From positions 1 to 64,000 of the forward strand of contig NC_018022.1 in the NCBI RefSeq assembly GCF_000266905.1: a DNA stretch of 64,000 nucleotides, in the 5' to 3' direction. This document shows, in pieces, positions 1 through 8,241 of this stretch. Numbering within the stretch: the stretch's first letter is position 1; every line of letters begins with the position of its first letter. The DNA is from Mycolicibacterium chubuense NBB4. GTDB lineage: Bacteria > Actinomycetota > Actinomycetes > Mycobacteriales > Mycobacteriaceae. The position numbers and the translations under genes were made by a program. The notes under the pieces were generated by a model. The model searched no databases. It was not told the origin of the DNA and saw only the letters and a list, made by a program, of their open reading frames with translations.

Positions 1-352
1 CGCTCCGAACTCCGCCCACATCCGGTCGTCAAACACCGTCGATCCATTACCCACGGCCTCGCGGCGACGACCCTCCCACCACCAGGTTGGTAAACGGTTG
101 GCAGCAGTGCATTACGCACAGCCATCGCTCGGATAGCACGCAAGCGACGGTCTGCACAAATGCTGAGGTGAGCGCTGGAATTCGCCCGTGAACCCATGAA
201 GAGCGGCCATGGTCCGGTAGCCGCGCGGACAACCACTTGGCGTCATCGGTTCTGGTCTGGGGCTTCGATGGAGCACCGCGACCGCACCGGACTAGACAGG
301 GTTGGGAACGGTCAGCGTCCCCGTTCTCGAGGTCCCGTATTCCAGATACGCG
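1..352. other. No gene recognised at left edge
   Basis: Short open frames on both strands show no recognisable motif and no good ribosome binding site. This stretch lies downstream of the adenylate kinase gene, which is read leftward. I see no RNA gene, repeat or clear terminator. Confidence 0.4.
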
Positions 353-898
353 CTAAATGCCGACAGCGCGCAGGGTGCGTTCGAACACCTTCTCGACGCT
401 GCCTTGGGCGTCAACGGTCCGCAAGGAAGCGCGGTAATAATCGAGCAGCGGTTCAGTTTCGGTCCGGTAGACGTTCAACCGGTTCTGGATAATCTGCTCC
501 GAGTCATCCGTTCGTCCCCGTGCCGACAAGCGGGTCACGAGTTCGTCGTCGCACACTCGAAATTCGATCACGGCGTCGAGTCCCGCCCGCCTGACAACCA
601 GCATTTGCGTCAACGCATCAGCCTGCTCGACCGATCGCGGATACCCGTCGAGGATGAAGCCGCGCGCCGCGTCGGGTTGATTCAGCCGGTCGTCAACGAG
701 CGCATTGGTCAGCTCTGTCGGTACCAAGTCCCCAGCGTCAAGGTAGTCTTTGGCGCGGATTCCAAGCCCAGTGCGGGCACCGATGTGGTGCCGGAACAGG
801 TCTCCCGTCGAAATCTGCGGTATGCCAAGCTTTTCGCTCAACTTCTGGGCCTGGGTACCCTTGCCCGCTCCGGGAGGCCCAATGAAAATCACCCGCAT
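353..898 (-). CDS. adk: Adenylate kinase
   Basis: Interconverts ATP + AMP and 2 ADP in the cytosol. The 181-residue length is that of the short actinobacterial enzyme without the long LID insert. The P-loop [10 protein letters not shown] lies at residues 7-16, STGDLFR follows in the AMP-binding region, and the DGYPRSVEQ signature is near residue 85. The ATG is preceded by a GAGGGGG ribosome site. The secY and map genes that usually surround mycobacterial adk are absent, so this may be a second copy carried by the mobile region. The family call is firm; the paralogue status is an inference. Confidence 0.93.
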   Translation of the reverse strand: MRVIFIGPPGAGKGTQAQKLSEKLGIPQISTGDLFRHHIGARTGLGIRAKDYLDAGDLVPTELTNALVDDRLNQPDAARGFILDGYPRSVEQADALTQMLVVRRAGLDAVIEFRVCDDELVTRLSARGRTDDSEQIIQNRLNVYRTETEPLLDYYRASLRTVDAQGSVEKVFERTLRAVGI

Positions 899-1278
899 GA
901 GTCACCCCCTCGACGTTGTTGTTCGGATGCGCCCACAACGACTTAGGTGGAGGGCGGCTCCGAGCATAGCGTCGATGCAGACATCGCTGACCGGTGAGAA
1001 ACGCTGCCGGCGATCAAGTATGACGCCCTGGCCGGGTCACGCCCGGCACCGAATCAGCTTGTCGGCGTGGTGTTCTTCCTCGAAATGCGATGTGTTCTCG
1101 TGCAATGGATGTGCGAATCTTGGACACTTACAGCGCAAACTCCAGGGTGACGATAGTCACGTACGGGTGACTTTCCGATCCCAGGACTTCACCGAGGTCG
1201 GTGAGCACAGCCCTGTGAGTATCTGGGATCACCCGGACAGCGCACTACGGATTGAGCACGACGAGCGGCTGTACACCC
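899..1278. other. Intergenic, no gene seen
   Basis: Upstream region of adk (reading left) and of a small rightward ORF. Only overlapping short frames without motifs are present. It presumably holds both promoters, but no clear -35/-10 pair could be assigned. Confidence 0.4.
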
Positions 1279-1500
1279 ATGACCATCTACAAAGTGATCG
1301 ACCGCCTACACCCAGGGCGCGTGGCTAGCGTTGCGAGTGAGGGCATTGCCGCCACAGTGACCTCTTGGTTGGCCGAACTCGAGGCAACGAGTCCGCTCGT
1401 CGACGAACTCGCCCGGGCAGTCGCCGCCTCCGACTGGCCAAAAGCGCACGCGCTTGCCTACACGCTGTCGGTATCGGTGGAAGTCGTGGCGGTCAGGTGA
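1279..1500 (+). CDS. Small hypothetical protein, 73 aa
   Basis: I do not recognise this gene. The predicted protein starts MTIYKVIDRLHPGR and is mostly helical and alanine-rich, ending SVSVEVVAVR. Composition and GC3 look coding. The ATG at 1279 is chosen over an in-frame GTG 27 bases upstream because it begins the more protein-like sequence, but no strong ribosome site precedes either. It sits alone between adk and a broken regulator. Confidence 0.45.
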   Translation: MTIYKVIDRLHPGRVASVASEGIAATVTSWLAELEATSPLVDELARAVAASDWPKAHALAYTLSVSVEVVAVR

Positions 1501-1619
1501 CTGACACGCCACCATCTCACGGCCGGGCCGTCGTCGCCAAAATGCCCAAAATGTCGAGTGTAAGTCGTTACAGGGCAATAGATATCATCTAGACGCGGTG
1601 AAGTGACCACTTGCGCTCG

Positions 1620-2633
1620 TCAATCTTCGGACCGGGCGACACCAGCGCGTAACACCCCCTCGCCGCGCAGCGTCCGAAGGGTGCTGCCCCGGCGCTGGCG
1701 CACTAACTGGCCCAGACTGCTTGCGTTGCAGAGCCCGACAGCCGCGGCGACGGCGTCGGTGGAAAGGGATGTGTTGCGCAAGAGGTGCGCAGCCTCGTCC
1801 AGGCGTACCTCGTTGGCGAACGCGAGCGGACTCAATCCCATCGTCGCCATCGTCCGTCGCTGTAATGTACGTGCACTTACGCCGATCGCCTCGGCGGCCT
1901 CGCGGATGGACAACGGTTCGGTCAAATGATCGCGAACCCAGCGCTCGAACGCGGCGACCTCGGCGGACTGGCTAGCCAGAACGGACGGCATGGCGAACGT
2001 CGCTTGCGAAGAGCGATCACCGATCAGCAGGTACCGCGCCACAAGTTCGGCAAGCGCGAGACTTCGGCATCGCACAAGCCACAGCGCGAGATCGATGTGG
2101 GCGAAGGCCGCGGCTGCGGTGGCCACACCAGAGTTATGGACCAGCGTCGCACGGGTATCCAAGTCGACGAGGGGGTATCGGGCGCGAAACGCGGGTCCAA
2201 GCCGCCAACTGGTCGTGGCGTGACGTCCGTTCAATACCCCCGCTTCCGCTAAGAAGAAGGTGCCAGTGCAAGCTCCCGCAACGACAACCCCCCGCTCGGC
2301 AGCGGCAGTTACGAATTCGGTCGCGCGCCGCTGCGCCGGTCCTCGATCACGCCGATTGACTCCTCGATCACGCCGATTAACTGAGCCGGGTTCTTGGCGC
2401 CCACAGCGGGGACGACCAGAACGTCGGCATCGACCGAAGCCGGCGGCTCCGCGCGAAGCTGGTGCCCGCGCGCGGTGCGGTGATGTCGACCGAAGCCAGC
2501 CAGCGTGATTTCCCAGCGAGGTGGCGGCAGCTGCAGATCTTCTCGCAGATTGTTGGCCGTTTCCAAGACATCGCACACGATGCTGAGACCCGAATCGAAC
2601 ACACCCTCCGGTCAGCAGGACTGCAACATGCAT
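1620..2633 (-). pseudogene. GlxA-type AraC-family regulator, frameshifted
   Basis: An ancestral regulator with an N-terminal DJ-1/PfpI-like domain and a C-terminal AraC DNA-binding domain. The start MHVAVLLTGG at 2633 runs out of frame after about ten residues. The continuation (FDSGLSIVCDVLETANN, then DADVLVVPAVGAKNPAQL) is in a second frame from about 2602. The reading returns to the first frame near 2325-2340 with RATEFVTAAAERG and the GACTGTF nucleophile-elbow-like motif. The AraC domain (SIREAAEAIGVSARTLQRR) is intact. Two frameshifts plus a 21-bp tandem duplication make it a likely pseudogene. It diverges from the ABM-domain gene at 2736, which it probably controlled. Confidence 0.8.
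2340..2381. repeat. 21-bp tandem duplication
   Basis: Two adjacent 21-bp units (2340-2360 and 2361-2381) differ at one base. On the coding strand they give the repeated peptide IGVIEE-S-IGVIED in the broken GlxA-type regulator, so the duplication itself keeps frame. Confidence 0.85.
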
Positions 2634-2735
2634 GGCGGAAATTGATACTGAATACGTCTGATACGCCTCTGGCGTGCGACGCTCGATCTCTCTAGCGTTG
2701 ACCTCACTACCTACCGCGCTACGAAAGGAGTAACA

Positions 2736-3041
2736 GTGGCGAAGCGAGTCGGTCTGCTAGTGAATATTGAGGCCATGCCCGCCAAGGGCGACGAGGTGGC
2801 GGCATTCCTCGAAAGTGCTCAACAATTGGTCGAACAAGAACCCGCCACAGTGACGTGGTACGCAGTGCGGTTTGGGCCGACGTCGTTTGGCATCTTCGAC
2901 ACTTTCCTCGACGATGAGGGCCGACAAGCCCACCTGTCCGGAGCGGTTGCGGAGGCGCTGGGAAATGCCGCGCCCGACCTCCTCGCTGCGGCGCCCGAGA
3001 TCCGGCTAGTCGACGTGCTGGCCTCAACAACAGCGCGTTGA
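2736..3041 (+). CDS. ABM-family (antibiotic biosynthesis monooxygenase-like) protein
   Basis: A 101-residue ferredoxin-like alpha/beta protein of the ABM dimeric fold. Recognisable features are the start VGLLVNIEAMPAKGDEVAAF, the central VTWYAVRFGPTSFGIFDTF, the GRQAHLSG turn and the end EIRLVDVLA. Family members are cofactor-free quinol oxygenases or small stress enzymes; the substrate here cannot be inferred. A strong ribosome site (AAAGGAG) stands ahead of the GTG start. It diverges from the broken GlxA/AraC regulator. Confidence 0.8.
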   Translation: MAKRVGLLVNIEAMPAKGDEVAAFLESAQQLVEQEPATVTWYAVRFGPTSFGIFDTFLDDEGRQAHLSGAVAEALGNAAPDLLAAAPEIRLVDVLASTTAR

Positions 3042-3374
3042 TCCACCCCTCTCGCGCGGTCCGCCGGCGTCAGTGTCAACAAGCGCAAAATCTAGCGAAC
3101 GCTAGCTCGACGCCCGGAGACAGCCATCCGACGAACCCAATCGACGAGATGTAGGCGCACGGAAGCGTTGAATCCCTCACCGAGTCCGCAACGTCCGGCG
3201 AGGCACGAATGGGGGAGTCGAGGCGAGACCGCAGCGGGACCCCGGGAAGCAGAATCAACTCTGCCGCAAGCAAAGTCACTTGGGGCAGCACGGTTCGACC
3301 GGGGTCAGCGGGTCGCCGCCCAAACGTGAATCACTGGGCCGCGATCAGGGTGTTACCCCAGGATGACGAGTTCC
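3042..3374. other. Intergenic, no gene seen
   Basis: Lies between the 3' ends of the convergent ABM and thioesterase genes. Only shadow ORFs; no repeat or structured terminator was identified. Confidence 0.4.
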
Positions 3375-3845
3375 CTAGGGTTGCGCGCGCAGACTCCAGT
3401 CCAAGCTGCCCCGGCAGACCAACGCACCGCTCGAGTTAGTGACAACGACGTGGGTGGAGAACCGAGCGCGATCGTTGGCTCCCGACCACAACGAGTCCAG
3501 CATCGCCCGGGCATTGTCTTTGAGACTGCAACTGGCAGTCAACCGCCCCCGAGCGGGTTCAAGAAACTTCAAGGTCGTGGCTCTGCTCAGCGGCACGATC
3601 CCCTCGAAATCTGTCTCAGCGCCCGTCGAAACGATGGCGGCCAACCCGACCGCATCGACCAGCACCGCCAGCCCCGCCGAATGCAGCGACCCGATCACAT
3701 TCGTCAGAGCTACGGCAGTATCCATGGCCACAACGGCATGGCCGTCAACGGCTCGCAGGACCTCGACGCGTGCCAGACGGTTCGCGGGTACCGCCTCGAT
3801 GAAGCGCTGGGCTATTACCGTCATATCCAGTTCCACACCTCGCAT
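3375..3845 (-). CDS. Hotdog-fold thioesterase-like protein (DUF4442/PaaI-like)
   Basis: About 157 residues. The central segment AMDTAVALTNVIGSLHSAGLAVLVDAVG resembles the helix and G-rich turn of PaaI/DUF4442 hotdog proteins. It is followed by a strand-rich half (TTLKFLEPARGRLTASC, STHVVVTNSSGALVCRGSLDWSL) typical of the fold. Such enzymes hydrolyse acyl-CoA thioesters; the substrate is unknown. The ATG at 3845 is preferred, and an upstream in-frame start at 3872 is possible. The gene ends the conserved block before the IS cluster. Confidence 0.6.
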   Translation of the reverse strand: MRGVELDMTVIAQRFIEAVPANRLARVEVLRAVDGHAVVAMDTAVALTNVIGSLHSAGLAVLVDAVGLAAIVSTGAETDFEGIVPLSRATTLKFLEPARGRLTASCSLKDNARAMLDSLWSGANDRARFSTHVVVTNSSGALVCRGSLDWSLRAQP

Positions 3846-4017
3846 ATTCGCTGAAGTTTGGATCAACGCCAAACTGAGATTCGACGGCCGTCAACGGGCG
3901 CCGGTTCAGGCCGAAGGGGTCTGCCCCCGGTTTGGTTGACTCCTTGATGTGCCCCGGGTTTCATGGAGTCGGTTTGCTTGACTTTTGGTCACGACATCCG
4001 CCGAAGGAGCCGTGTCC

Positions 4018-4314
4018 ATGCCCAAGCGTTATCCCGAAGAGTTCCGCCGTAAGGTGCTCGACCTTGTCGCCGCCGGGCGCCCGATCGCGCATATCGCCGC
4101 CGATCTGAATATCAGTGACCAGACGATCTACGGCTGGCGCAAACAGGAGCTCGTTGACACCGGCCAGCTGCCCGGGCTCAACCGCGCTGAACTCGCCCAG
4201 CTCAGTGCGGCGAACAAACGCATCCGCGAGCTGGAGACTGAGGTCGCCATCCTAAAAAGGGCCCGTGAGCTGCTGCGGGAGCCGAACGACCCAAAAGGCG
4301 GTACGCGGCCATAG
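4018..4314 (+). CDS. IS3 transposase OrfA
   Basis: A 98-residue DNA-binding subunit. It has a helix-turn-helix (YPEEFRRKVLDLVAAGR, then IAADLNISDQTIYGWRKQ) and a leucine-zipper-like C-terminal coil (LSAANKRIRELETEVAILKRA), as in IS3 OrfA proteins. GAAGGAG precedes the ATG at 4018. The overlap with orfB expected for programmed -1 frameshifting is near AAAAAGG at 4254-4260, close to the 3' end. This copy is intact, but its partner OrfB is split. Confidence 0.9.
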   Translation: MPKRYPEEFRRKVLDLVAAGRPIAHIAADLNISDQTIYGWRKQELVDTGQLPGLNRAELAQLSAANKRIRELETEVAILKRARELLREPNDPKGGTRP

Positions 4315-4319
4315 CCACG

Positions 4320-4883
4320 ATGGCCGCAGAAGGACTTCCCGTGCAGGTCGCGTGCCGGCTGTTAGAGGTGACCGACTCTGGCTATTACGCGTGGCGATCG
4401 CGGGCTCCATCGCAACGGGCGATTCGCCACGCCTGGCTGACCGAGCAGATCCGTGCCGTGCACACCGCCTCCCGGGGCACCTACGGTGCCCGCCGGGTTC
4501 ATGCCGAACTGACCCTTGGGTTGGGTCTGCAGGTCGGCCACAACCAGGTGGAGATGCTGATGGCCCGCGCGACCATCAAGGGCTTGCCAGGTACCCGTCG
4601 TCCCCGGCCCCGTCACGAGACTCCCACGGCGACTGATCTGGTCGAGCGGATGTTTACTCGTGACGCTCCAAATCGGTTGTGGGTCACTGATATCACGGAG
4701 CATCGCACCTATGAGGGCAAGGTGTACTGCGCCGTGGTGTTGGACACGTTCTCCAGGCGGGTGGTCGGCTGGTCGATCGATTCGAGTCAGACCGCGGCGC
4801 TGGTCGCCAACGCGCTCAGCATGGCCATCGCCAACCGCGAACCACAGTCCGGTGGGATCATCCACTCCGATCACGGCGTGCAA
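4320..4883 (+). pseudogene. IS3 transposase OrfB, N-terminal part
   Basis: The front of an rve-fold integrase. It has the HTH_21 region (TYGARRVHAELTLGLG), the first catalytic Asp in WVTDIT and the second in HSDHG. The gene is cut after Val-Gln (GTGCAA) by the IS30 insertion, so the frame read past 4883 is foreign. The remaining C-terminus with the catalytic Glu is at 11849-12136, and joining the two at the CAA target gives V-Q-F-R in frame. Non-functional as it stands. Confidence 0.9.
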
Positions 4884-4890
4884 GGCGGAT

Positions 4891-5417
4891 TCAATCGGTT
4901 GTCGCAACACCGGCTTCTTGGAGCAAGAGTAGCTGGTCGTTGAACGCCTCCGCCGGGGTCTTCCAGCCGAGTGTCTTGCGGGGTCGGGTGTTGAGGGCGT
5001 GAGCGACCGCTTCGATGTCTTCTGCAGTCCATCGGGATAGGTCGGTGCCCTTCGGAAAGTATTGGCGCAGCAGGCCGTTGGTGTTCTCCTTGCTGCCGCG
5101 TTGCCACGGTGATTGTGGGTCGGCGAAGAATACGGGGATGCCGGTCTCAACCTTGAACTGGGCGTGGGCGGACATCTCCTTGCCGCGGTCCCAGGTCAGC
5201 GAGCGGGCCAGCTGATCAGGCAAGGTCGACATCGTTTGGGCGAGGGCGTTTTTCATCGTGATCGCGCCGTAACCAGCCAAGGCTGGGCCGTTCTTGATCG
5301 TGTGCTTGTGCCGGTAACCCTGCTCGCGGGGCAGGTGGACGAGCATCGTGAACCGTGTTGTGCGTTCGACGACGGTGCCGACGGCCGAGCGCTCCAGCCC
5401 GATCAGGAGGTCGCCTT
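4891..5417 (-). pseudogene. IS30 transposase, C-terminal piece
   Basis: Encodes the second half of the DDE domain. GDLLIGLERSAVGTVVERTTRF carries the first catalytic Asp right at the break. SLTWDRGKEM carries the second, QRGSKENTNGLLRQYFPKG carries the Glu, and the end is TLGWKTPAEAF. It is separated from its upstream part (GHWE, at about 6841) by the IS110 element. Rejoining at the TT core gives GHWE-GDLL in frame. Confidence 0.9.
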
Positions 5418-5418
5418 C

Positions 5419-5605
5419 CGTAAGACTAAAGCCGGCCCAGGAGGGTCGGGTGTGGCTGAGATCGCCTTGCGCTGTGGTCGCTTATTGGGAATGTTCGCCC
5501 GGCTCTTCGGGGTGCCCTGGCTGCTAATTGAGATCTGCGCTCGGTCGCTTGGTTACGGATGCGTCAGCGGGGTGTTCCACGGGCCGCTGTCAGCACCTAG
5601 ACCAA
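5419..5605 (+). ncRNA. Predicted IS110 bridge RNA
   Basis: Two similar internal loops are visible, each holding a hairpin with GCGCT..GGTCGC arms (5469-5481 and 5537-5548). Loop 1 has GATCGCCTT at 5460-5468, matching the left target flank GGTCGCCTT (8 of 9). It also has ATTGGGAAT at 5484-5492, whose complement shares ATTCCCA with the right junction. Loop 2 has AATTGAGAT at 5526-5534, matching the right IS end ATTGAGAT. It also has TTACGGA at 5553-5559, complementary to the left IS end TCCGTAA. This is the target-guide and donor-guide arrangement known for IS621 bridge RNAs. The 3' boundary is approximate. Confidence 0.8.
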
Positions 5606-5618
5606 CGGACGGAGCAGC

Positions 5619-6824
5619 GTGACCGCACATCGAGACATCGCCTGGGTGGGCATTGATGTCGGCAAGACCCATCACTGGGCGTGCACGGTGGATGCCGAAG
5701 GCAAGACAGTGTCTTCGATCAAAGTCGCCAACAACGAGGCCGACATAGTGGCACTCATCACCGATGCCGGTTCGCAAGCGACACAGCTTGTTTGGGCCAT
5801 CGACATCATCGGTGCGCCATCGGCGTTGCTGCTGGCGTTGTTGGCTCGAGCCGACCAGTCAGTGCGTTATGCACCCGGGCGAGTCGTTGCGGCGATGAGC
5901 GCGGCCTACGCCGGAGAAGGTAAGACCGACGCCAAGGACGCCTACGTCATCGCTGAGACCGCTCGCCTGCGCCGGGACCTGTCGGTCGTCGACACCGATA
6001 CCGATCTGGTGCGCAACCTCGCGGTGCTGACCGGGCATCGCGCGGATCTGATCGCCGACCGTGTGCGCATGATCAACCGGTTACGTGACCTGATGACCAG
6101 CGTATTTCCCAGCCTGGAGCGGGCCTTTGACTACTCCTCTCACAAGGGAGCGTTGGTACTGCTCACCGCCTACGTCACCCCCGACCAGATCCGCCGCATC
6201 GGACAGGTTCGGCTGACTGGCTGGCTGCGCAACCGCCGCGTGCGCGGATCGGCCGACGTCGCCGCCCGCGCCATCGCCGCGGCCAAGGCACAAACGGTGG
6301 TGCTGCCCGGGCAAGAGCTCACCGCCAGCATCATCGCCGAGCTGGCCACCGCCATCCTGGGCCTCGATGACCGACTCAAGGCCCTCGATGCCCAGATCGA
6401 GGCGACCTTCGCTCAACATCCGCAGGCAGCGATCATTCAGTCGATGCCTGGTTTCGGCCCTTTCCTTGGGGCCTCGCTTCTGGTCGGGGCCAACGACTTA
6501 CGTGCATTCCCTAGCGCCGGGCATCTCGCTGCAGCGGCCGGGCTCGTGCCCGTCCCCAACGACTCCGGCCGGCGCACCGGCAACCTGCACCGACCGTCGC
6601 GCTACAGCCGATCGCTACGACATGTGTTCTACCTGTCGGCCCAGACCAGCATGATGCGCACCGGGCCCAACCGCGACTACTACCTCAAGAAGCGTGCCCG
6701 AGGCGCTACCCACAGCCAGGCCGTCATCGCCCTGGCGCGGCGCCGCATCGACGTCCTTTGGGCACTACTGCGCGAGAACCGGACGTGGAGCGCGGAATCG
6801 CCACCGCTCGCTCAGGCGGCTTGA
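5619..6824 (+). CDS. IS110-family transposase (DEDD recombinase)
   Basis: 401 residues. The N-terminal RuvC-like DEDD domain begins IAWVGIDVGKTHH (catalytic Asp in GIDVGK). It continues with the Glu/Asp region around GKTDAKDAYVIAETARL. The C-terminal Tnp domain has QSMPGFGPFLGASLL, carrying the region with the conserved serine, and AAAAGLVPVPNDSGR. It uses a bridge RNA to pair target and donor DNA. The start codon GTG at 5619 follows GGAGCAGC. The gene is complete, with no lesion seen. Confidence 0.92.
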   Translation: MTAHRDIAWVGIDVGKTHHWACTVDAEGKTVSSIKVANNEADIVALITDAGSQATQLVWAIDIIGAPSALLLALLARADQSVRYAPGRVVAAMSAAYAGEGKTDAKDAYVIAETARLRRDLSVVDTDTDLVRNLAVLTGHRADLIADRVRMINRLRDLMTSVFPSLERAFDYSSHKGALVLLTAYVTPDQIRRIGQVRLTGWLRNRRVRGSADVAARAIAAAKAQTVVLPGQELTASIIAELATAILGLDDRLKALDAQIEATFAQHPQAAIIQSMPGFGPFLGASLLVGANDLRAFPSAGHLAAAAGLVPVPNDSGRRTGNLHRPSRYSRSLRHVFYLSAQTSMMRTGPNRDYYLKKRARGATHSQAVIALARRRIDVLWALLRENRTWSAESPPLAQAA

Positions 6825-6840
6825 CAACACCATTGAGATT

Positions 6841-6957
6841 CCCAGTGCCCAGGAACCGCGCGGTCCTCAACCTCTGCGGGGCGTTCGCTGATCAGCGTCT
6901 CGGGGGTGACGTGCGCCCAGGCCTTGCGGCGGGAACGCTCTCGTGGCGCGCGCAGCG
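6841..6957 (-). pseudogene. IS30 transposase, middle piece
   Basis: A 117-bp remnant encoding RAPRERSRRKAWAHVTPE, then ISERPAEVEDRAVPGHWE: the linker before the DDE domain of the IS30 transposase. It is bounded by IS110 on the low-coordinate side and IS256 on the high side. The 9-bp sequence CGCGCAGCG at 6949-6957 is one copy of the IS256 target duplication. Confidence 0.9.
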
Positions 6958-7092
6958 GAGCAATGATCGAAACCTGTGGATGAGCCTCGATGAGGTGGCG
7001 TGAAAGTGGGCGCACCTTCCCGAGGATGATCATCACGGAATCAGGTATTCGATCAAGACCGGCGTTGGCGCGCTGGTTGGGAAGGTACGCCC

Positions 7093-8057
7093 TTGCTCAC
7101 GGTAGTTCACGACGCGGAATCAGCCAACGGCAGCGACGGAGGTGCTGGCCGCTCGCTGCTCGATGAGATCGTGCGCGACGGTGCCCGGCAGATGCTGGCT
7201 GCGGCGCTACAGGCTGAGGTCGCCGCCTATGTGGAGCAGTTCGCCGACCAGCTCGATGAGGATGGTCGCCGGCTTGTGGTGCGAAACGGGTATCAGCAGC
7301 CCCGCGACGTGCTGACCGCGGCCGGGGCGGTCACCGTCACCGCGCCGCGGGTCAACGACAAACGTATCGATCCTGATTCCGGTGAGCGCCACCGGTTCTC
7401 CTCGGCGATCCTGCCGGCGTGGGCGCGCAAGTCCCCACAGATCAGCGAGGTGTTGCCGCTGCTGTACTTGCATGGGCTCTCCAGCGGAGACTTCGGGCCG
7501 GCCCTGGAGCAGTTCCTCGGTTCGGGCGCCGGGTTGTCGGCGACCACGATCACCCGGCTGACCGCCCAGTGGCAAGACGAAGCCGCCGCGTTCGGTCGTC
7601 GGGATCTGTCCGGCACCGATTACGTCTATCTGTGGGTCGACGGCATCCACCTCAAGGTCCGCCTTGAGCAGACCAAACTGTGCCTGCTGGTGATGATCGG
7701 GGTGCGTGCTGATGGCCGCAAAGAACTGGTCGCCCTCACTGACGGGTTTCGGGAATCCACCGAGTCGTGGGCCGATCTCCTGCGCGATTGCCGCCGCCGC
7801 GGAATGACCGCACCGGTGCTGGCCGTCGGCGACGGGGCCCTCGGGTTCTGGAAGGCCGTCCGCGAGGTGTTCCCGGCCACCCGCGAGCAACGGTGCTGGT
7901 TCCACAAGCAGGCCAATGTGCTTGCCGCGCTGCCGAAATCCGCCCATCCAGCCGCGCTGGCGGCGATCAAGGACATCTACAACGCCGAAGACATCGACAG
8001 GGCACAGGTCGCGGTCAAAGCCTTCGAGATCGACTTCGGCGCCAAGTACCCCAAAGC
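7093..8057 (+). pseudogene. IS256 transposase, N-terminal part
   Basis: Mutator-type transposase. It has the conserved start (SLLDEIVRDGARQMLAAALQ), the first catalytic Asp in YLWVDGIHLK and the second in AVGDGALGFWKA, followed by RCWFHKQANVLA. It is cut after KYPKA by IS21, and residues read beyond 8057 are IS21 sequence. The catalytic Glu (NPIEST) is in the piece at 10629-10983. The intact reference is the 439-residue copy at 42975-44294. Confidence 0.92.
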
Positions 8058-8241
8058 TGAGTGTGGTCACCTGACTTGGCCCCACTTCGGCCATCGTTCT
8101 TCACGGATTTTGGCCCCATCGGGGTGGTGAGCATTCGTCTCGGGTGGGGTGCGGTGTGTCGTCACCAATGTTGGCCCCACCCTCGTTCAGATCGTTCCTG
8201 TCGTCCGTCGTCTCTGGCGGCGGTCAGGGAGGTCGGTCAGG

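Larger units (their letters stand above)
5418..6840 (+). mobile_element. IS110-group insertion sequence
   Basis: About 1.42 kb, inserted in the IS30 transposase gene at a TT core (copies at 5416-5417 and 6839-6840). It has no terminal inverted repeats, a long non-coding left end (about 200 bp) and a very short right end (14 bp) after the transposase stop. These are the hallmarks of the IS110 subgroup, whose left end encodes a bridge RNA. Removing it restores the IS30 frame exactly. It appears intact and potentially active. Confidence 0.9.

Noticed and set aside
353..898. Evidence of the core chromosomal secY-adk-map operon
   Set aside because: Neither secY nor map flanks the gene, so it cannot be used to place the window on the chromosome.
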